A stretch of DNA of 57,203 nucleotides from Rhodospirillaceae bacterium (GCA_022843945.1 JALHMR010000032.1:1-57203), one strand, 5' to 3'. Positions 16,470 to 25,299 are shown, numbered from the stretch's first letter. Program-made: numbers and translations. The notes: generated by a model from the letters alone, not told the origin.

Positions 16470-17257
16470 TTTGGCAGCCTTGTCGTATGAGTTTTCTGGC
16501 GCAGACGCCGCGCAGACACGGTCGTCCGGTGAGGCGCTTCATGAGAAGCGTCCCGTTTCACAATCGAAGAGATTGATTGAAAGCCGCCAGAAGGAAGGTG
16601 GGACACGAGGGCCGGTGAAGGCGGTTCGGGTCGCAAAGACTCTGGCTCTCCCACCGCCGACATTAAGCTTGGCGGTAGCAGAAAGCAAGTTTTTATTTAA
16701 GAAGTTCCGTAGTCATTTGCTCGCACACAATAATTTCATAGATAAACGACTAAAGAGTTTCTTGTCTCTTAATAGTTATACCAATCTGTCGATGGCCTCT
16801 ATTGTAGTGCTGCGTTTGCCGTTTTAGGCAGGGGCGGGCGGGCGACGACCCTCCTAAACACTTCAGATCCGGGTCACCACCACTTCAGACATTCATCGAT
16901 TTGCTTCGCGCCTGGTCCTGCTGACCGGATGCGATGCGGCACACGGCCGCGCCATGCAACACGCCCCGCGCGCTTAAGCGCCGGATTCGAGACCCGATTT
17001 GGGAATCCATAATCACCACCGCCCGGCATTTGCCGTCCGGCGTATCGCCACCACCCGTACGATGGGGATAAATCGGCGAATCATGCACAGCGAACTAGCA
17101 AGCTTCAGCGCCGGATAGCAGAGCTCCTTGACCATCTGCAAACAGGTAATGGAGAGATCGGCGCTCGCCGTGGAATTCAACGAGCTCCGCAGCGAAATGG
17201 ATTTTCCTAGCCGCCTATTCCGCGGCCGGGAGCGGTCAAACTGCTAGTCAAATGAAT
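16470..17257. other. 788-base intergenic region with an AT-rich block
   Basis: No convincing gene. Near the OmpA-like start there is a perfect hairpin CGCTTCATGAGAAGCG at 16535-16550. Bases ~16670-16830 are strikingly AT-rich for this genome, with runs such as AGTTTTTATTTAAG-like tracts and several TA steps. A 67-codon minus frame at 16885-17088 has no recognisable similarity. The region probably carries the promoter of the minus-strand OmpA-like gene. I see nothing else. Confidence 0.6.
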
Positions 17258-17282
17258 TTCCGCTTTGGGTCAAAGGCGGACC
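17258..17282. repeat. Interspersed palindrome, GGGTCA type (first of a pair)
   Basis: TTCCGCTTTGGGTCAAAGGC then GGACC. Together with the copy 31 bases downstream it forms the two-unit arrangement whose translation gives the spurious 'FGSKAD...VRFVPKAD' peptides. Confidence 0.8.
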
Positions 17283-17312
17283 GCGACTGCCTACCGTCGC
17301 GGACCGATTTAC

Positions 17313-17336
17313 GTCCGCTTCGTGCCAAAAGCGGAC
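17313..17336. repeat. Interspersed palindrome, CGTGCCA type (second of a pair)
   Basis: GTCCGCTTCGTGCCAAAAGC then GGAC; the arms GTCCGCTT/GAAGCGGAC-like are nearly perfect. It abuts the TAG stop of the minus-strand MetE-like gene. Confidence 0.85.
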
Positions 17337-18461
17337 CTACGCTGCCGGCCAGATGGCCCGGGCCGCTTCCGCAAGCCGCGCCAACTTGGCGCGCTCATCA
17401 GCTTCGGTCACAGGGTTGCCAGCCACGGTGCTAGCGAAGCCGCATTGCGGGCTGATTGCCAGGCGTTCAAGGTCGATGAATTTCGTCGCCTCGTCGGTGC
17501 GCCTGCGCAAAGTCTCGACGCTCTCGAGCTCCGGCACCTTGCTGCTGACCAGGCCGAGCACGACCCCCTTGCCCTTCGGCACGAAACGCAGCGGCTTGAA
17601 GTCGCCGGCGCGCGGCGTGTCGTATTCCAGCAGGAAGTGGTTCACGTCCGTGTTGGCGAAAAATCGCTCGGCCACTGAGTCGTAGCCGCCCTCGGCCAAG
17701 TAGCGGCCCTTGAAGTTGCCGCGGCACATATGGACGGCCACGACCATTTCGGCCGGCCGGTTGGCCACGGCCTGGTTGATCGCCTCGATATAGAGATCGA
17801 CGAGCTGGTCGGGATCGCTGCCGTCGGCCTTGACCTTCTCACGGGCCGCCGGATCGCAAAGCATGGCGATAGCCACCTCATCGAGCTGCACGTAGCGGCA
17901 ACCCGCCTTGGCGAGGTCTGCAATCTCCGCTTGGAACACCTTGCCGAGATCGACGAAGAACGCCTTGGCATCGGCATAGAGCCCCGGCTCGGCATACTGC
18001 CGGCCGCGCCAGAAATGCATGGTCGAGGGTGCGGGTAGAGTGATCTTGGCCGTCGCCTGGGTGGCGCCGTGCAGGAACTGGTACTCGTCGAGGGCGATCG
18101 GCCCCGCGCGCTTCACCTTGCCCGCCACGTGCGGCGCCGTGAACTCGGCCTCGTGCCCGTGATCGTCGCGAAACTTGAAGGCGGCGTTGCGTACCTCCAG
18201 CCCGTCGGTCTTCTCGACGAAGCGGCTCCAGTACGACCCGCGGCGGAACTCGCCGTCCGTCACCACGCCGTAGCCGGCGTCTTCCTGCAGGCGCAGCACG
18301 TCGCGGATGCTCTCATCCTGGATCCGCGCAAACTCGACGTCGCCGAGCTTCCTGCCGGCGTGCTCCTTGAAGGCTTGGCGAAGTTTGGCCGGGCGCAACA
18401 GGCTGCCGACATGGTCGGCACGGAACGGCGGGCGGCCCGTAGGACGGATCGACGACGGCAT
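17337..18461 (-). CDS. MetE-like cobalamin-independent methyltransferase (C-terminal domain type)
   Basis: 374 aa, corresponding to the catalytic C-terminal half of MetE. It begins with 'RADHVGSLLRP' and 'VVTDGEFRRGSYW'. Candidate zinc ligands of the family are visible: His and Cys in 'VAVHMCRGN', Glu in 'HFLLEYDTP' and Cys in 'SPQCGFAST'. It probably transfers a methyl group to homocysteine or another thiol; short MetE-like proteins often use donors other than methyltetrahydrofolate. The start ATG 18461 has CGGGAGA upstream. It is divergent from the TetR gene, and the shared spacer carries one copy of the TCTAT-N6-ATAGA operator plus a GGCAGG/CCTGCC hairpin (18476-18492) in its leader. A link to the TetR regulon is inferred. 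Confidence 0.88.
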   Translation of the reverse strand: MPSSIRPTGRPPFRADHVGSLLRPAKLRQAFKEHAGRKLGDVEFARIQDESIRDVLRLQEDAGYGVVTDGEFRRGSYWSRFVEKTDGLEVRNAAFKFRDDHGHEAEFTAPHVAGKVKRAGPIALDEYQFLHGATQATAKITLPAPSTMHFWRGRQYAEPGLYADAKAFFVDLGKVFQAEIADLAKAGCRYVQLDEVAIAMLCDPAAREKVKADGSDPDQLVDLYIEAINQAVANRPAEMVVAVHMCRGNFKGRYLAEGGYDSVAERFFANTDVNHFLLEYDTPRAGDFKPLRFVPKGKGVVLGLVSSKVPELESVETLRRRTDEATKFIDLERLAISPQCGFASTVAGNPVTEADERAKLARLAEAARAIWPAA

Positions 18462-18496
18462 CGCGTTTCTCCCGCGGCAGGTTTGGCCTGCCGAAT

Positions 18497-18512
18497 TCTA
18501 TAGATCAATAGA
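18497..18512. promoter_or_regulatory. Candidate TetR operator, copy 1
   Basis: TCTATAGATCAATAGA is a TCTAT-N6-ATAGA palindrome in the metE-like/tetR divergent spacer. It matches copy 2 at 19261-19276, which precedes the acyl-CoA ligase gene. Confidence 0.7.
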
Positions 18513-18571
18513 TGGCATTCTGCGCATGATCGTGCGACAAGGCAACCGGTTCTCCGCATCAGTGGGACGCC

Positions 18572-19225
18572 ATGAAAGCCGTCGCCGAACTTCGCCCCCG
18601 CCGTTCGCGCCAGGGTCCGCGCCGCCGGGCCAGCGAGATCATCGACGCCGCCGCCCAGGTCTTCGCCGAGCGCGGCTTCCACGGCGCGTCGACCCAGGAC
18701 ATCGCCGATGTCCTCGGCATCTGGCAGGCCAGCCTCTACTACTATTTCGCTTCCAAGGAGGCGGCCCTCGAGCAAGTCTGCACCCGCGGCGTCGAGGGCT
18801 TCCTTGAATCGGCGGCCGAGATCGTCGCCTCTCCCGGCACCGCGACCGAGAAGGTGCAACGGCTGATTGAGTCCCATTTGACGCCGGTTCGCGAGCGCAC
18901 CGCCTTCGTGAAGGTCTTCCTCAAGGAACGCCAGCATCTGCCCGATGAGAGCCGCCGGCGCATCGGCCGCCTGTCGCGTGCCTACGAGCGGTTGATCGAG
19001 GGCGTGCTGAAGACCGGCGTCGCCAATGGCGAATTCCGTGCCGATCTCGACTGCCGCCTCGCCACCCTGGGGTTCCTCGGCATGCTGAACGCCGCCAGCA
19101 TGTGGTACGGCAAGGAAGGCGGCGCCACCATCGAGCGCATGAGCGAGGAGTTCGGCCGCCTGCTGCTCGACGGTATGCAGGTGAGCCGCCCCACTCGCGC
19201 GGCCCGCGGTAAGCCGCGGGCCTGA
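18572..19225 (+). CDS. TetR-family transcriptional regulator
   Basis: 217 aa. The N-terminal HTH at about 20-66 reads 'IIDAAAQVFAERGFHGAST' and 'LGIWQASLYYYFASKEAAL', the diagnostic TetR recognition helix. The C-terminal part is an all-helical ligand-binding domain of the kind found in regulators of fatty-acid and CoA-ester metabolism. ATG 18572 is preceded by GTGGGA. It lies between the divergent MetE-like gene and the acyl-CoA ligase. Both flanking spacers carry the same TCTAT-N6-ATAGA palindrome, so it likely represses itself, the MetE-like gene and the ligase/ABC operon. The inducer is probably an acyl-CoA or acid handled by that operon (inference). Confidence 0.92.
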   Translation: MKAVAELRPRRSRQGPRRRASEIIDAAAQVFAERGFHGASTQDIADVLGIWQASLYYYFASKEAALEQVCTRGVEGFLESAAEIVASPGTATEKVQRLIESHLTPVRERTAFVKVFLKERQHLPDESRRRIGRLSRAYERLIEGVLKTGVANGEFRADLDCRLATLGFLGMLNAASMWYGKEGGATIERMSEEFGRLLLDGMQVSRPTRAARGKPRA

Positions 19226-19260
19226 GCCGGCGCGTCCTGCCGGAATCCGGTTGCGTAGTT

Positions 19261-19276
19261 TCTATTAAACTATAGA
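19261..19276. promoter_or_regulatory. Candidate TetR operator, copy 2
   Basis: TCTATTAAACTATAGA has the same half-sites (TCTAT and ATAGA) and 6-base spacer as copy 1. It is 35 bases upstream of the acyl-CoA ligase ATG, in a locally AT-rich promoter-like stretch. Confidence 0.75.
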
Positions 19277-19311
19277 ATTTCGGCAAAACGGGAGGTTTCG
19301 CAATAGCGCCC

Positions 19312-21198
19312 ATGGCTCGCCAGCCGCCCCTGTCGCGCGCGGCGCGGCGCCGCATGACGGCGCCGGGGTTGCTCTGCGAGCGCGCTCGCACGACGCCCGA
19401 GGGCGTCGCCTTCCGCTCCAAGCATCTCGGCATCTATCGCGAACGCAGCTGGCTGGACTACGCCACGCTGGTCGCACGCTGCGCCAAGGCCTTTGCCGGC
19501 CTCGGCCTCAAGCCCGGCGACCGGGTCGCCATCATGGGCGATGCCTGCGAGGAATGGGCGGTCTGCGACCAGGCGGCGCAGGCGCTCGGCGCCATCGTCT
19601 ACGGCATCTATCCCACCGCCTCGACGCCGGAAATCGAGTACCAGATGAAAGACGGCGGCGCCGTCATCTTCGTCGCCGAGAACCAGGAACATGTCGACCG
19701 CATCCTGCCGTTGCTCGATCGCCTGCCGGGTCTCGCCTGGATCGTGGTGATCGATGACGCGGCGATGTTCGCCTACGACCATCCGAAGCTCCGTCCCTAT
19801 CAGGCACTGATTGACGAGCAGACCGGCAATCTAGCCTGGCTCGACCATCAGGCGCGGCTGCTCGATCCCAACGCGCCGGCCTTCATAGTCTACACCTCCG
19901 GCACCACCGGCCATCCCAAGGGCGCCTTGATCAGTCACGGCCGGCACCTGGCCGCGACGCTGTCGCTGGTGGAGTGTTACCCGACGCTCGCCAACCGGCC
20001 GCACCGCACGGTGGTTTATCTGCCGCTCTGCCATGTTCTGGGGCGCGATGTCGCCGTCACCCTTCCGCTGATCTCCGCCGTCGTGCCGCATTACGGCGAG
20101 GACGTCGAAGACTTCACCACCACCCTGTTCGAGATCGCGCCCACGGTGCTGTTCACCGTGCCGCGCTACATGCAGAAGTTCGCCGCCCAGATTCTCGTCG
20201 GGCTGGGCAACAGCTCGCCCCTCAAGCGCGCCGTCTATGGCGCGGCGCTCCGGCTGGCGCGGCGCTACGTGTGCGGGCGCTGGGAGAACAAGGTCTCCTT
20301 CCCAATCATGGCGCTGCAGGGCCTGGCGCATGCCACCGTCTTCCGCCCGATCCTCAACAAGATCGGTTTCGATGCGCTGGAGCTGGTGATCTGCGGCGGC
20401 GCGCCGCTTCCGGCCGAGACCATGGCGCTGTGGCACATGTACGGCGTCAATCTCGTCGAGATCTACGGCCAGACCGAGGCGGCCGGCGGCATCATCACCG
20501 GCCAGCGCGGTCCCTTTCCCCGCCCCGGCGACGTGGGCACGGCACCACCGGGCTGGGACGTGCGCTTGGCCGAGGACGGCGAGGTGCTTGTCCGCGGCGC
20601 CGACCTGTTCGAAGGCTACTGGGCCAACGACGAAGCCACGCGCGGCGTGATGCACGAAGACGGCTGGATGCGCACCGGCGACATCGGCGAATGGCGCGAC
20701 GGCGCGCTACGGCTCGTCGATCGGGCGCGCGACTTTATCGTCACCTCCGGCGGCAAGACCCTGTCGCCTTCGTTCATCGAGAACCAGCTGAGAGCTAGCC
20801 CTTACGTGGCCGAGGCGATGGTCGTCGGCCACGGCCGCAAGTATCTCGCGGCGCTGATCGAGATCGATTTCGATACCGTTTCGGACTGGGCCCGCAGCCG
20901 CAACGTCTCCTACACCGGCTTTACCAGCTTGGCCGACAATGCCCAGGTCACCGCCCTGATCCGCGCCGAGATCGACAGGATCAATGCCCAGCTGGCCCGC
21001 GTCGAGCAGATCAAGGCTTTCCGCATTATTCCCAAGGCGCTCGATCCCGAGGAGGAAGGTGAACCAGTCACACCGACCCGCAAGGTCAAGCGCGCCCAGA
21101 TGCAGGCGCGCTTCAGCTCATTGGTCGACGCCATGTACGACGACGAAGAAGAACGGCTGGTCAGCGACGAGATCGGGGGCGTGCTCAAAGCTTCCTGA
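19312..21198 (+). CDS. AMP-forming acyl-CoA ligase
   Basis: 628 aa of the long-chain fatty-acid-CoA ligase type. It activates a carboxylic acid to its acyl-CoA through an acyl-adenylate. Motifs are the P-loop 'VYTSGTTGHPKGA', 'EIYGQTEAAGG', 'RTGDIGEW', 'VDRARDFIVTSGGKTL' and the C-terminal 'TPTRKVKR' with the catalytic Lys. The start is ATG 19312; GGGAGG lies unusually far upstream (16 bases), and ATG 19354 is an alternative. It is followed 39 bases later by the periplasmic binding protein and ABC genes. The pairing suggests the imported substrate is a fatty, aromatic or branched acid that is trapped as its CoA ester. It lies under the second TetR palindrome. Confidence 0.92.
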   Translation: MARQPPLSRAARRRMTAPGLLCERARTTPEGVAFRSKHLGIYRERSWLDYATLVARCAKAFAGLGLKPGDRVAIMGDACEEWAVCDQAAQALGAIVYGIYPTASTPEIEYQMKDGGAVIFVAENQEHVDRILPLLDRLPGLAWIVVIDDAAMFAYDHPKLRPYQALIDEQTGNLAWLDHQARLLDPNAPAFIVYTSGTTGHPKGALISHGRHLAATLSLVECYPTLANRPHRTVVYLPLCHVLGRDVAVTLPLISAVVPHYGEDVEDFTTTLFEIAPTVLFTVPRYMQKFAAQILVGLGNSSPLKRAVYGAALRLARRYVCGRWENKVSFPIMALQGLAHATVFRPILNKIGFDALELVICGGAPLPAETMALWHMYGVNLVEIYGQTEAAGGIITGQRGPFPRPGDVGTAPPGWDVRLAEDGEVLVRGADLFEGYWANDEATRGVMHEDGWMRTGDIGEWRDGALRLVDRARDFIVTSGGKTLSPSFIENQLRASPYVAEAMVVGHGRKYLAALIEIDFDTVSDWARSRNVSYTGFTSLADNAQVTALIRAEIDRINAQLARVEQIKAFRIIPKALDPEEEGEPVTPTRKVKRAQMQARFSSLVDAMYDDEEERLVSDEIGGVLKAS

Positions 21199-21237
21199 CC
21201 GTCACAATCATCAAAATAAAGAGAGGGAGAAACGAAC

Positions 21238-22401
21238 ATGCGGAAATCAGGTCTGGCCTTTGTGGCCATCGCGGCAATGGCGGCCGTACCCGCCGCCGCG
21301 CAGGATGCCTATCTCGTCGGCGTCACCGGCGCCATCACCGGCCCGGCGGCCGGTTCCTATGCCCCGGTCGTCGAGGCGCTGCGCCTCTACATCGACCGCG
21401 TCAACGCGGCCGGCGGCGCCAACGGCAAGCCGATCCGGCTGATCATCCAGGATGATTCGGCCGAGCCGTCGAAGGCCGCGGCCAACGCAAAAAAGCTGCT
21501 GACCCAGGACAATGTGCAGCTCCTGATCAACGCCAGCCTGTCGTCGACTTACGCCCCGATGGTGGCTGAGATCACGCGCGCCCGCGTGCCGCTGCTCTTC
21601 ACCGGCGGCGTCTGCCCGAAGGACGTCTACCCCAAGGCCAACGACATGCAGTTCTGCACCACGGCCTACGCGGCGAATTACGACAGCCGCGCCACGCTGT
21701 CCTTCGTCAAGGACACGGCGAAGGAGCCGGTACGCCTTGGCCTCGCAGCGATGGCCATTCCGATCTCGCGCGGCGAGATCGATTTCGCCGAGGAGCTGTC
21801 GAAGACCATGGGCATGACGCCGGTGGACAAGGAGATCATCCCGCCACCCACCCCCGACTACACGCCCTTCGCCACCAAGCTCAAGGACGCCAACCCGAAC
21901 TGGGTCTACTCTTGGGCGCCCTGGGTGACGCAGGTGCGCACCCTTGAAGGACTGCGCAAGCTCGACTGGAAGGGCAACTACATCGCCTGGGCGCATATTG
22001 AGTCGGAACTCGAGCTCGCTCGCCTCAAGGACGCCAACCTCTACGTCGTCGGCGCGAACTCGCTGTTCCAGGACAATCTGCCGGTCCACCAGGAGATCCT
22101 CGCCGCGGCCAAGGCGGCCAATGTCAGCTACCCGCCGACCCAGATGACCGAAGGCTGGATCGGCGGCATGGCCGTCGAGGCGGCGATGAAGGCGACCCCG
22201 TGGCCGCCGACCCCGGCCAAGGTCCATGCGGCGATGCAGGGTCTGAAGATCGACACCAAGGGCCTGCGCGGCGGGCCAATCGAATGGACGGCCGACAACC
22301 ACTTCCGCACCAAGCAGTATTACCGCGTTTACAAGTGGGACACGGCCAAGAACGCCACCGTCCTGGTGAAGGATTGGTTTGCTTACGACGTGACGCAGTA
22401 G
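21238..22401 (+). CDS. Branched-chain-type ABC transporter periplasmic binding protein
   Basis: 387 aa. Sec signal peptide 'MRKSGLAFVAIAAMAAVPAAAQ' split here as MRKSGLAFVAIA and cleavage after AAA-Q. The mature protein is a type-I periplasmic binding fold (Peripla_BP_6) with 'GVTGAITGPAAGSYAPVVEA' near its N-terminus and 'GGANGKPIRLIIQDD'. A strong GAGGGAGA ribosome binding site precedes ATG 21238. It is the first ABC component, between the ligase and the permeases. A roughly 100-base inverted repeat follows the stop codon, which may stabilise this message relative to the permease genes. Ligand unknown, probably a carboxylate given the adjacent CoA ligase. Confidence 0.92.
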   Translation: MRKSGLAFVAIAAMAAVPAAAQDAYLVGVTGAITGPAAGSYAPVVEALRLYIDRVNAAGGANGKPIRLIIQDDSAEPSKAAANAKKLLTQDNVQLLINASLSSTYAPMVAEITRARVPLLFTGGVCPKDVYPKANDMQFCTTAYAANYDSRATLSFVKDTAKEPVRLGLAAMAIPISRGEIDFAEELSKTMGMTPVDKEIIPPPTPDYTPFATKLKDANPNWVYSWAPWVTQVRTLEGLRKLDWKGNYIAWAHIESELELARLKDANLYVVGANSLFQDNLPVHQEILAAAKAANVSYPPTQMTEGWIGGMAVEAAMKATPWPPTPAKVHAAMQGLKIDTKGLRGGPIEWTADNHFRTKQYYRVYKWDTAKNATVLVKDWFAYDVTQ

Positions 22402-22428
22402 GCAGGAAGTAGACAGGCTTTTTTGGTT

Positions 22429-22529
22429 GTCACCCCGACCAAGCGACCGGTTTCGGGTCGCGCGAGCCGGGGTCCATAGTGCCGTCGGCAAGATGGACCC
22501 CGGATCTCGCTGCGCTCGTCCGGGGTGAC
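22429..22529. repeat. Large intercistronic inverted repeat
   Basis: The outer arms GTCACCCCG and CGGGGTGAC and the inner arms CCGGGGTCCAT and ATGGACCCCGG are perfect complements, with a further short hairpin in the left half. It resembles the dispersed 'CACCCCGG...GGACCCCGG' repeats of many alphaproteobacterial genomes. It lies inside the operon, between the binding protein and the first permease. Confidence 0.85.
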
Positions 22530-22557
22530 GATTCAAATGCTTCGCGCTCGTTAACCC

Positions 22558-23430
22558 ATGCAACTCTACGTCAACATCGCCGTCCTGGCGTCGATCTACG
22601 CCCTGATCGCCTGCGGCTACGTCCTCATCTATCGCGTAAGCCGGGTGCTTAACCTGGCCCATGGCGAGCTGATGATGCTCGGCTCCTATCTGCTGCTGAC
22701 CACGGCCTCGCTATTCACCGGCCACCCCTACCTTGCCTTCGCTGCGGCCGCCTTGCTGGCACTGGTGGTCGGCGCGCTCGTCTACCTGTTCCTGCTGCGC
22801 CGCATGACCGGCGAGATGGTGCTGGCCGCGGTGCTGACCACGGTGGCCTTGGGCATCCTGCTGCGCGGCGTCATGGTGCTGATTTGGTCGGCCTCGCAGC
22901 AGTACCCGCGTGAGGCGCTCGGCTGGGCCAATCCGGCGATCGCCCTACCGGGTGGGGCTCGCATCTCGACCTTCGCCCTTCTGCTGATCCTCAGCACGGC
23001 GGCTGTCTATCTCAGCCTGTTCGTCTTCCTGCGTTTCAGCCGCTGGGGCATCCGCATGCGTGCCGCCGGCCAGAACCCGCTGCTCGCCGCCCAACGCGGC
23101 ATCAGCCTGCACGGCGTCTACGCGCTGGCCTGGGGCCTCTCCACCTTCACCGGCGGGCTGGCCGGCATGCTGCTGGCAATGGATTCTGGCCTCGACGGCA
23201 CCATGGTGGTGATCGGCCTCAAGGCCTTTCCGGCGGCCCTGGTCGGCGGGCTCGACAGCCTGGTCGGCGCGCTGCTCGGCTCTTTGATCATCGCCGCCGC
23301 GGAGATTTTCCTGATCCATCACGTCGATCCGCTGCTCTCGGACGTCGTGCCGTTCCTGGTACTGATCGCCATGCTGGTGATCCGGCCCTGGGGCCTGTTG
23401 GGCACCAAGGAAGAGCTCGATCGTGTCTAA
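22558..23430 (+). CDS. Branched-chain-type ABC permease (LivH-like)
   Basis: 290-aa integral membrane permease with about eight hydrophobic segments. Family landmarks are 'VSRVLNLAHGELMMLGSYL' near the N-terminus and 'GGLDSLVGALLGSLIIA' followed by 'RPWGLLG' at the end. It forms a heterodimeric channel with the LivM-like protein, whose gene overlaps it by 8 bases. No strong Shine-Dalgarno sequence precedes ATG 22558, in contrast to the binding-protein gene, which fits lower permease output. Confidence 0.93.
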   Translation: MQLYVNIAVLASIYALIACGYVLIYRVSRVLNLAHGELMMLGSYLLLTTASLFTGHPYLAFAAAALLALVVGALVYLFLLRRMTGEMVLAAVLTTVALGILLRGVMVLIWSASQQYPREALGWANPAIALPGGARISTFALLLILSTAAVYLSLFVFLRFSRWGIRMRAAGQNPLLAAQRGISLHGVYALAWGLSTFTGGLAGMLLAMDSGLDGTMVVIGLKAFPAALVGGLDSLVGALLGSLIIAAAEIFLIHHVDPLLSDVVPFLVLIAMLVIRPWGLLGTKEELDRV

Positions 23431-24505
23431 GTCCTTGCCCCGCGCCAGCGGCTATTTCCGCACCTCCTACGCCGACGAGCTGCCGCTGGTGCAAACCACC
23501 TTGCAGCGCCTGTCGCTGAAAGCAGTCCTGCTGGCGCTCCTGGTCTTCCCGTTCTTCGCCACGTCGTTTCAGCTCGACCTCGCCTGTCAGGTCTTCCTCG
23601 CCGCCATCGGCGCCCTGTCGCTGATGCTGCTCACTGGTTATGCGGGCCAGGTCTCCCTCGGCCATGCCGGGCTGATCGCCGCCGGCGCCTTCACCGCCGG
23701 CATCCTGGCCAAGGAGCTCAACGCGCCGTTCTGGGTCACGATCCCGGCCGCGGCCGTGGTCGGCGCGCTGCTCGGCGTGGTCTTCGGCCTGCCCTCCTTG
23801 CGCCTGCGCGGCCTCTACCTCGCGGTGAGCACGCTGGCCCTGCATTTCGTCGTGGTCTATCTCGGCGGCGAATACGAGACCAAGCGCGGTTACTCCACCG
23901 GCATCGTCGTCGATCCGCCGAAGCTCGGCGGCTTCGAGCTGATCGACGGCCGCCTCTGGTACTTCGTCATGCTGGCCTTCGCCGTCGGCACCCTGCTGAT
24001 CTGCCTCAACCTGCTGCGCGGCCGCACGGGCCGGGCTTGGCGAGCCATCCACAGCCACGAGACCGTCGCCGAGGCGCTGGGCATCGGCATCGCCGGCTAC
24101 AAGCTGCTTGCCTTCGTGGTCAGCTCGGCGCTCACCGCGGTGGCCGGCGCCCTCTTTGCCTATTACCGGGGCTTCGTCTCGGTCGAGGCCTTCTCGCTGT
24201 TCCTCTCGATCCAGTATGTCGCCATGGTGATCATCGGCGGCATGGGCTCGCTGCTCGGCGCCATTCTCGGCGCGGTCTTCGTCACCCTGTTCCCCTATGC
24301 GATCGAGAACGGCATGCGCCTGCTGCCCGGCGCGGAGAAACTGGCGGGCGCGGTGTTCGCGGTGAACTACGCCGCCTTCGGCCTGGTCATGGTGCTGTTC
24401 CTGGTCTTCGAGCCGCAGGGACTGGTCGGCATCTGGAAGCGCCTGCAGAGCTATTTCGTGCTCTGGCCGTTCAAGCACCGGCCGCTCGCCTCGGGGCGCC
24501 GATGA
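23423..24505 (+). CDS. Branched-chain-type ABC permease (LivM-like)
   Basis: 360 aa with multiple membrane segments. Landmarks are 'MLLTGYAGQVSLGHAGLIAA', 'FGLPSLRLRGLYLAVSTLAL' and 'GGMGSLLGAILGAVFVTL'. The N-terminus has a ~35-residue cytoplasmic extension and the C-terminus continues past 'FEPQGLVGIWKRL'. It overlaps livH-like upstream by 8 bases and shares ATGA with the ATPase gene downstream. Partner of the LivH-like permease in the same importer. Confidence 0.93.
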   Translation: MSKSLPRASGYFRTSYADELPLVQTTLQRLSLKAVLLALLVFPFFATSFQLDLACQVFLAAIGALSLMLLTGYAGQVSLGHAGLIAAGAFTAGILAKELNAPFWVTIPAAAVVGALLGVVFGLPSLRLRGLYLAVSTLALHFVVVYLGGEYETKRGYSTGIVVDPPKLGGFELIDGRLWYFVMLAFAVGTLLICLNLLRGRTGRAWRAIHSHETVAEALGIGIAGYKLLAFVVSSALTAVAGALFAYYRGFVSVEAFSLFLSIQYVAMVIIGGMGSLLGAILGAVFVTLFPYAIENGMRLLPGAEKLAGAVFAVNYAAFGLVMVLFLVFEPQGLVGIWKRLQSYFVLWPFKHRPLASGRR

Positions 24506-25299
24506 CCGCCCTCCTGCAGGTCGAACAGCTCGAGGTCGTCTACCAGCGGGCGATCACCGCCGTGCAGGGCATCAGCCTGGTGGTTCAGCCAAACCAGATC
24601 GTGGCGCTGCTCGGTACCAACGGCGCGGGGAAGAGCACGACCTTGCGCGCCATTTCCGGCTTCCTCGGCCTCGACGACGCGCGGGTCACCGAAGGCGCGG
24701 TGCGCTTCAAGGGCGAGCGCATCGAGACCCTGTCGCCGCAGGACATCACCCGGCGCGGCATCGTGCTGGTACCGGAGCGCGACAAGGTGTTTCCCAACCT
24801 GACCGTCGCGGAGAACCTGATCGCCAACGCGCCGCGCGGCATGACCCTGGCCGAGCGCCGGCGGCTGCACGAGCTGGTGCACCAATATTTCCCGAAGCTG
24901 GCCGAGCTCAAGGGCCGTGAGGCCGGCTACCTCTCGGGCGGCGAGCGCCAGATGCTGGCCATCGCCGGGGCCATCGTCTGTGGGCCGGCGCTGCTGCTGG
25001 TCGATGAGCTGTCGTTGGGCCTCGCGCCGGTGGCAGTCGAGGAACTGACGCGGCGCCTGGTCGAGATACGGCGCGAGCTTGGCATCGCCATCCTGTTGGT
25101 GGAGCAATCGGCGGCGGTGGCTTTGGAAATAGCCGATCACGGCTACGTGCTGGAGAACGGTCGCGTGGTGCTCGACGGCGACGGCCCGCGGCTCAAGAGC
25201 CATCCCGATATCCAGGAGTTCTATCTCGGCGGCTCGGGCGAGCGCCGCAGCTATCGTACCGTCAAACAATACCGCCGCAGCCGGAGATGGTATGGCTGA
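24502..25299 (+). CDS. Branched-chain-type ABC ATPase (LivF-like)
   Basis: 265 aa from ATG 24502, which overlaps the permease stop (ATGA); the longer frame starting at 24037 is a shadow of the permease gene. Walker A 'GTNGAGKSTT', signature 'YLSGGERQMLAIA' and Walker B 'ALLLVDELSLGLAP' are present, with an H-loop position occupied by Gln in 'LLVEQSA', as usual in LivF. The C-terminus has a basic tail (KQYRRSRRW). It powers the transporter together with the LivG-like protein, which overlaps its 3' end by 8 bases. Confidence 0.93.
   Translation: MTALLQVEQLEVVYQRAITAVQGISLVVQPNQIVALLGTNGAGKSTTLRAISGFLGLDDARVTEGAVRFKGERIETLSPQDITRRGIVLVPERDKVFPNLTVAENLIANAPRGMTLAERRRLHELVHQYFPKLAELKGREAGYLSGGERQMLAIAGAIVCGPALLLVDELSLGLAPVAVEELTRRLVEIRRELGIAILLVEQSAAVALEIADHGYVLENGRVVLDGDGPRLKSHPDIQEFYLGGSGERRSYRTVKQYRRSRRWYG

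Noticed and set aside
16405-16827. A 140-codon plus-strand frame
   Set aside because: It begins antisense inside the lipoprotein signal peptide and continues into AT-rich non-coding sequence; no similarity is recognised.
16885-17088. A 67-codon minus-strand frame
   Set aside because: No recognisable domain, no clear ribosome binding site and no operon context.
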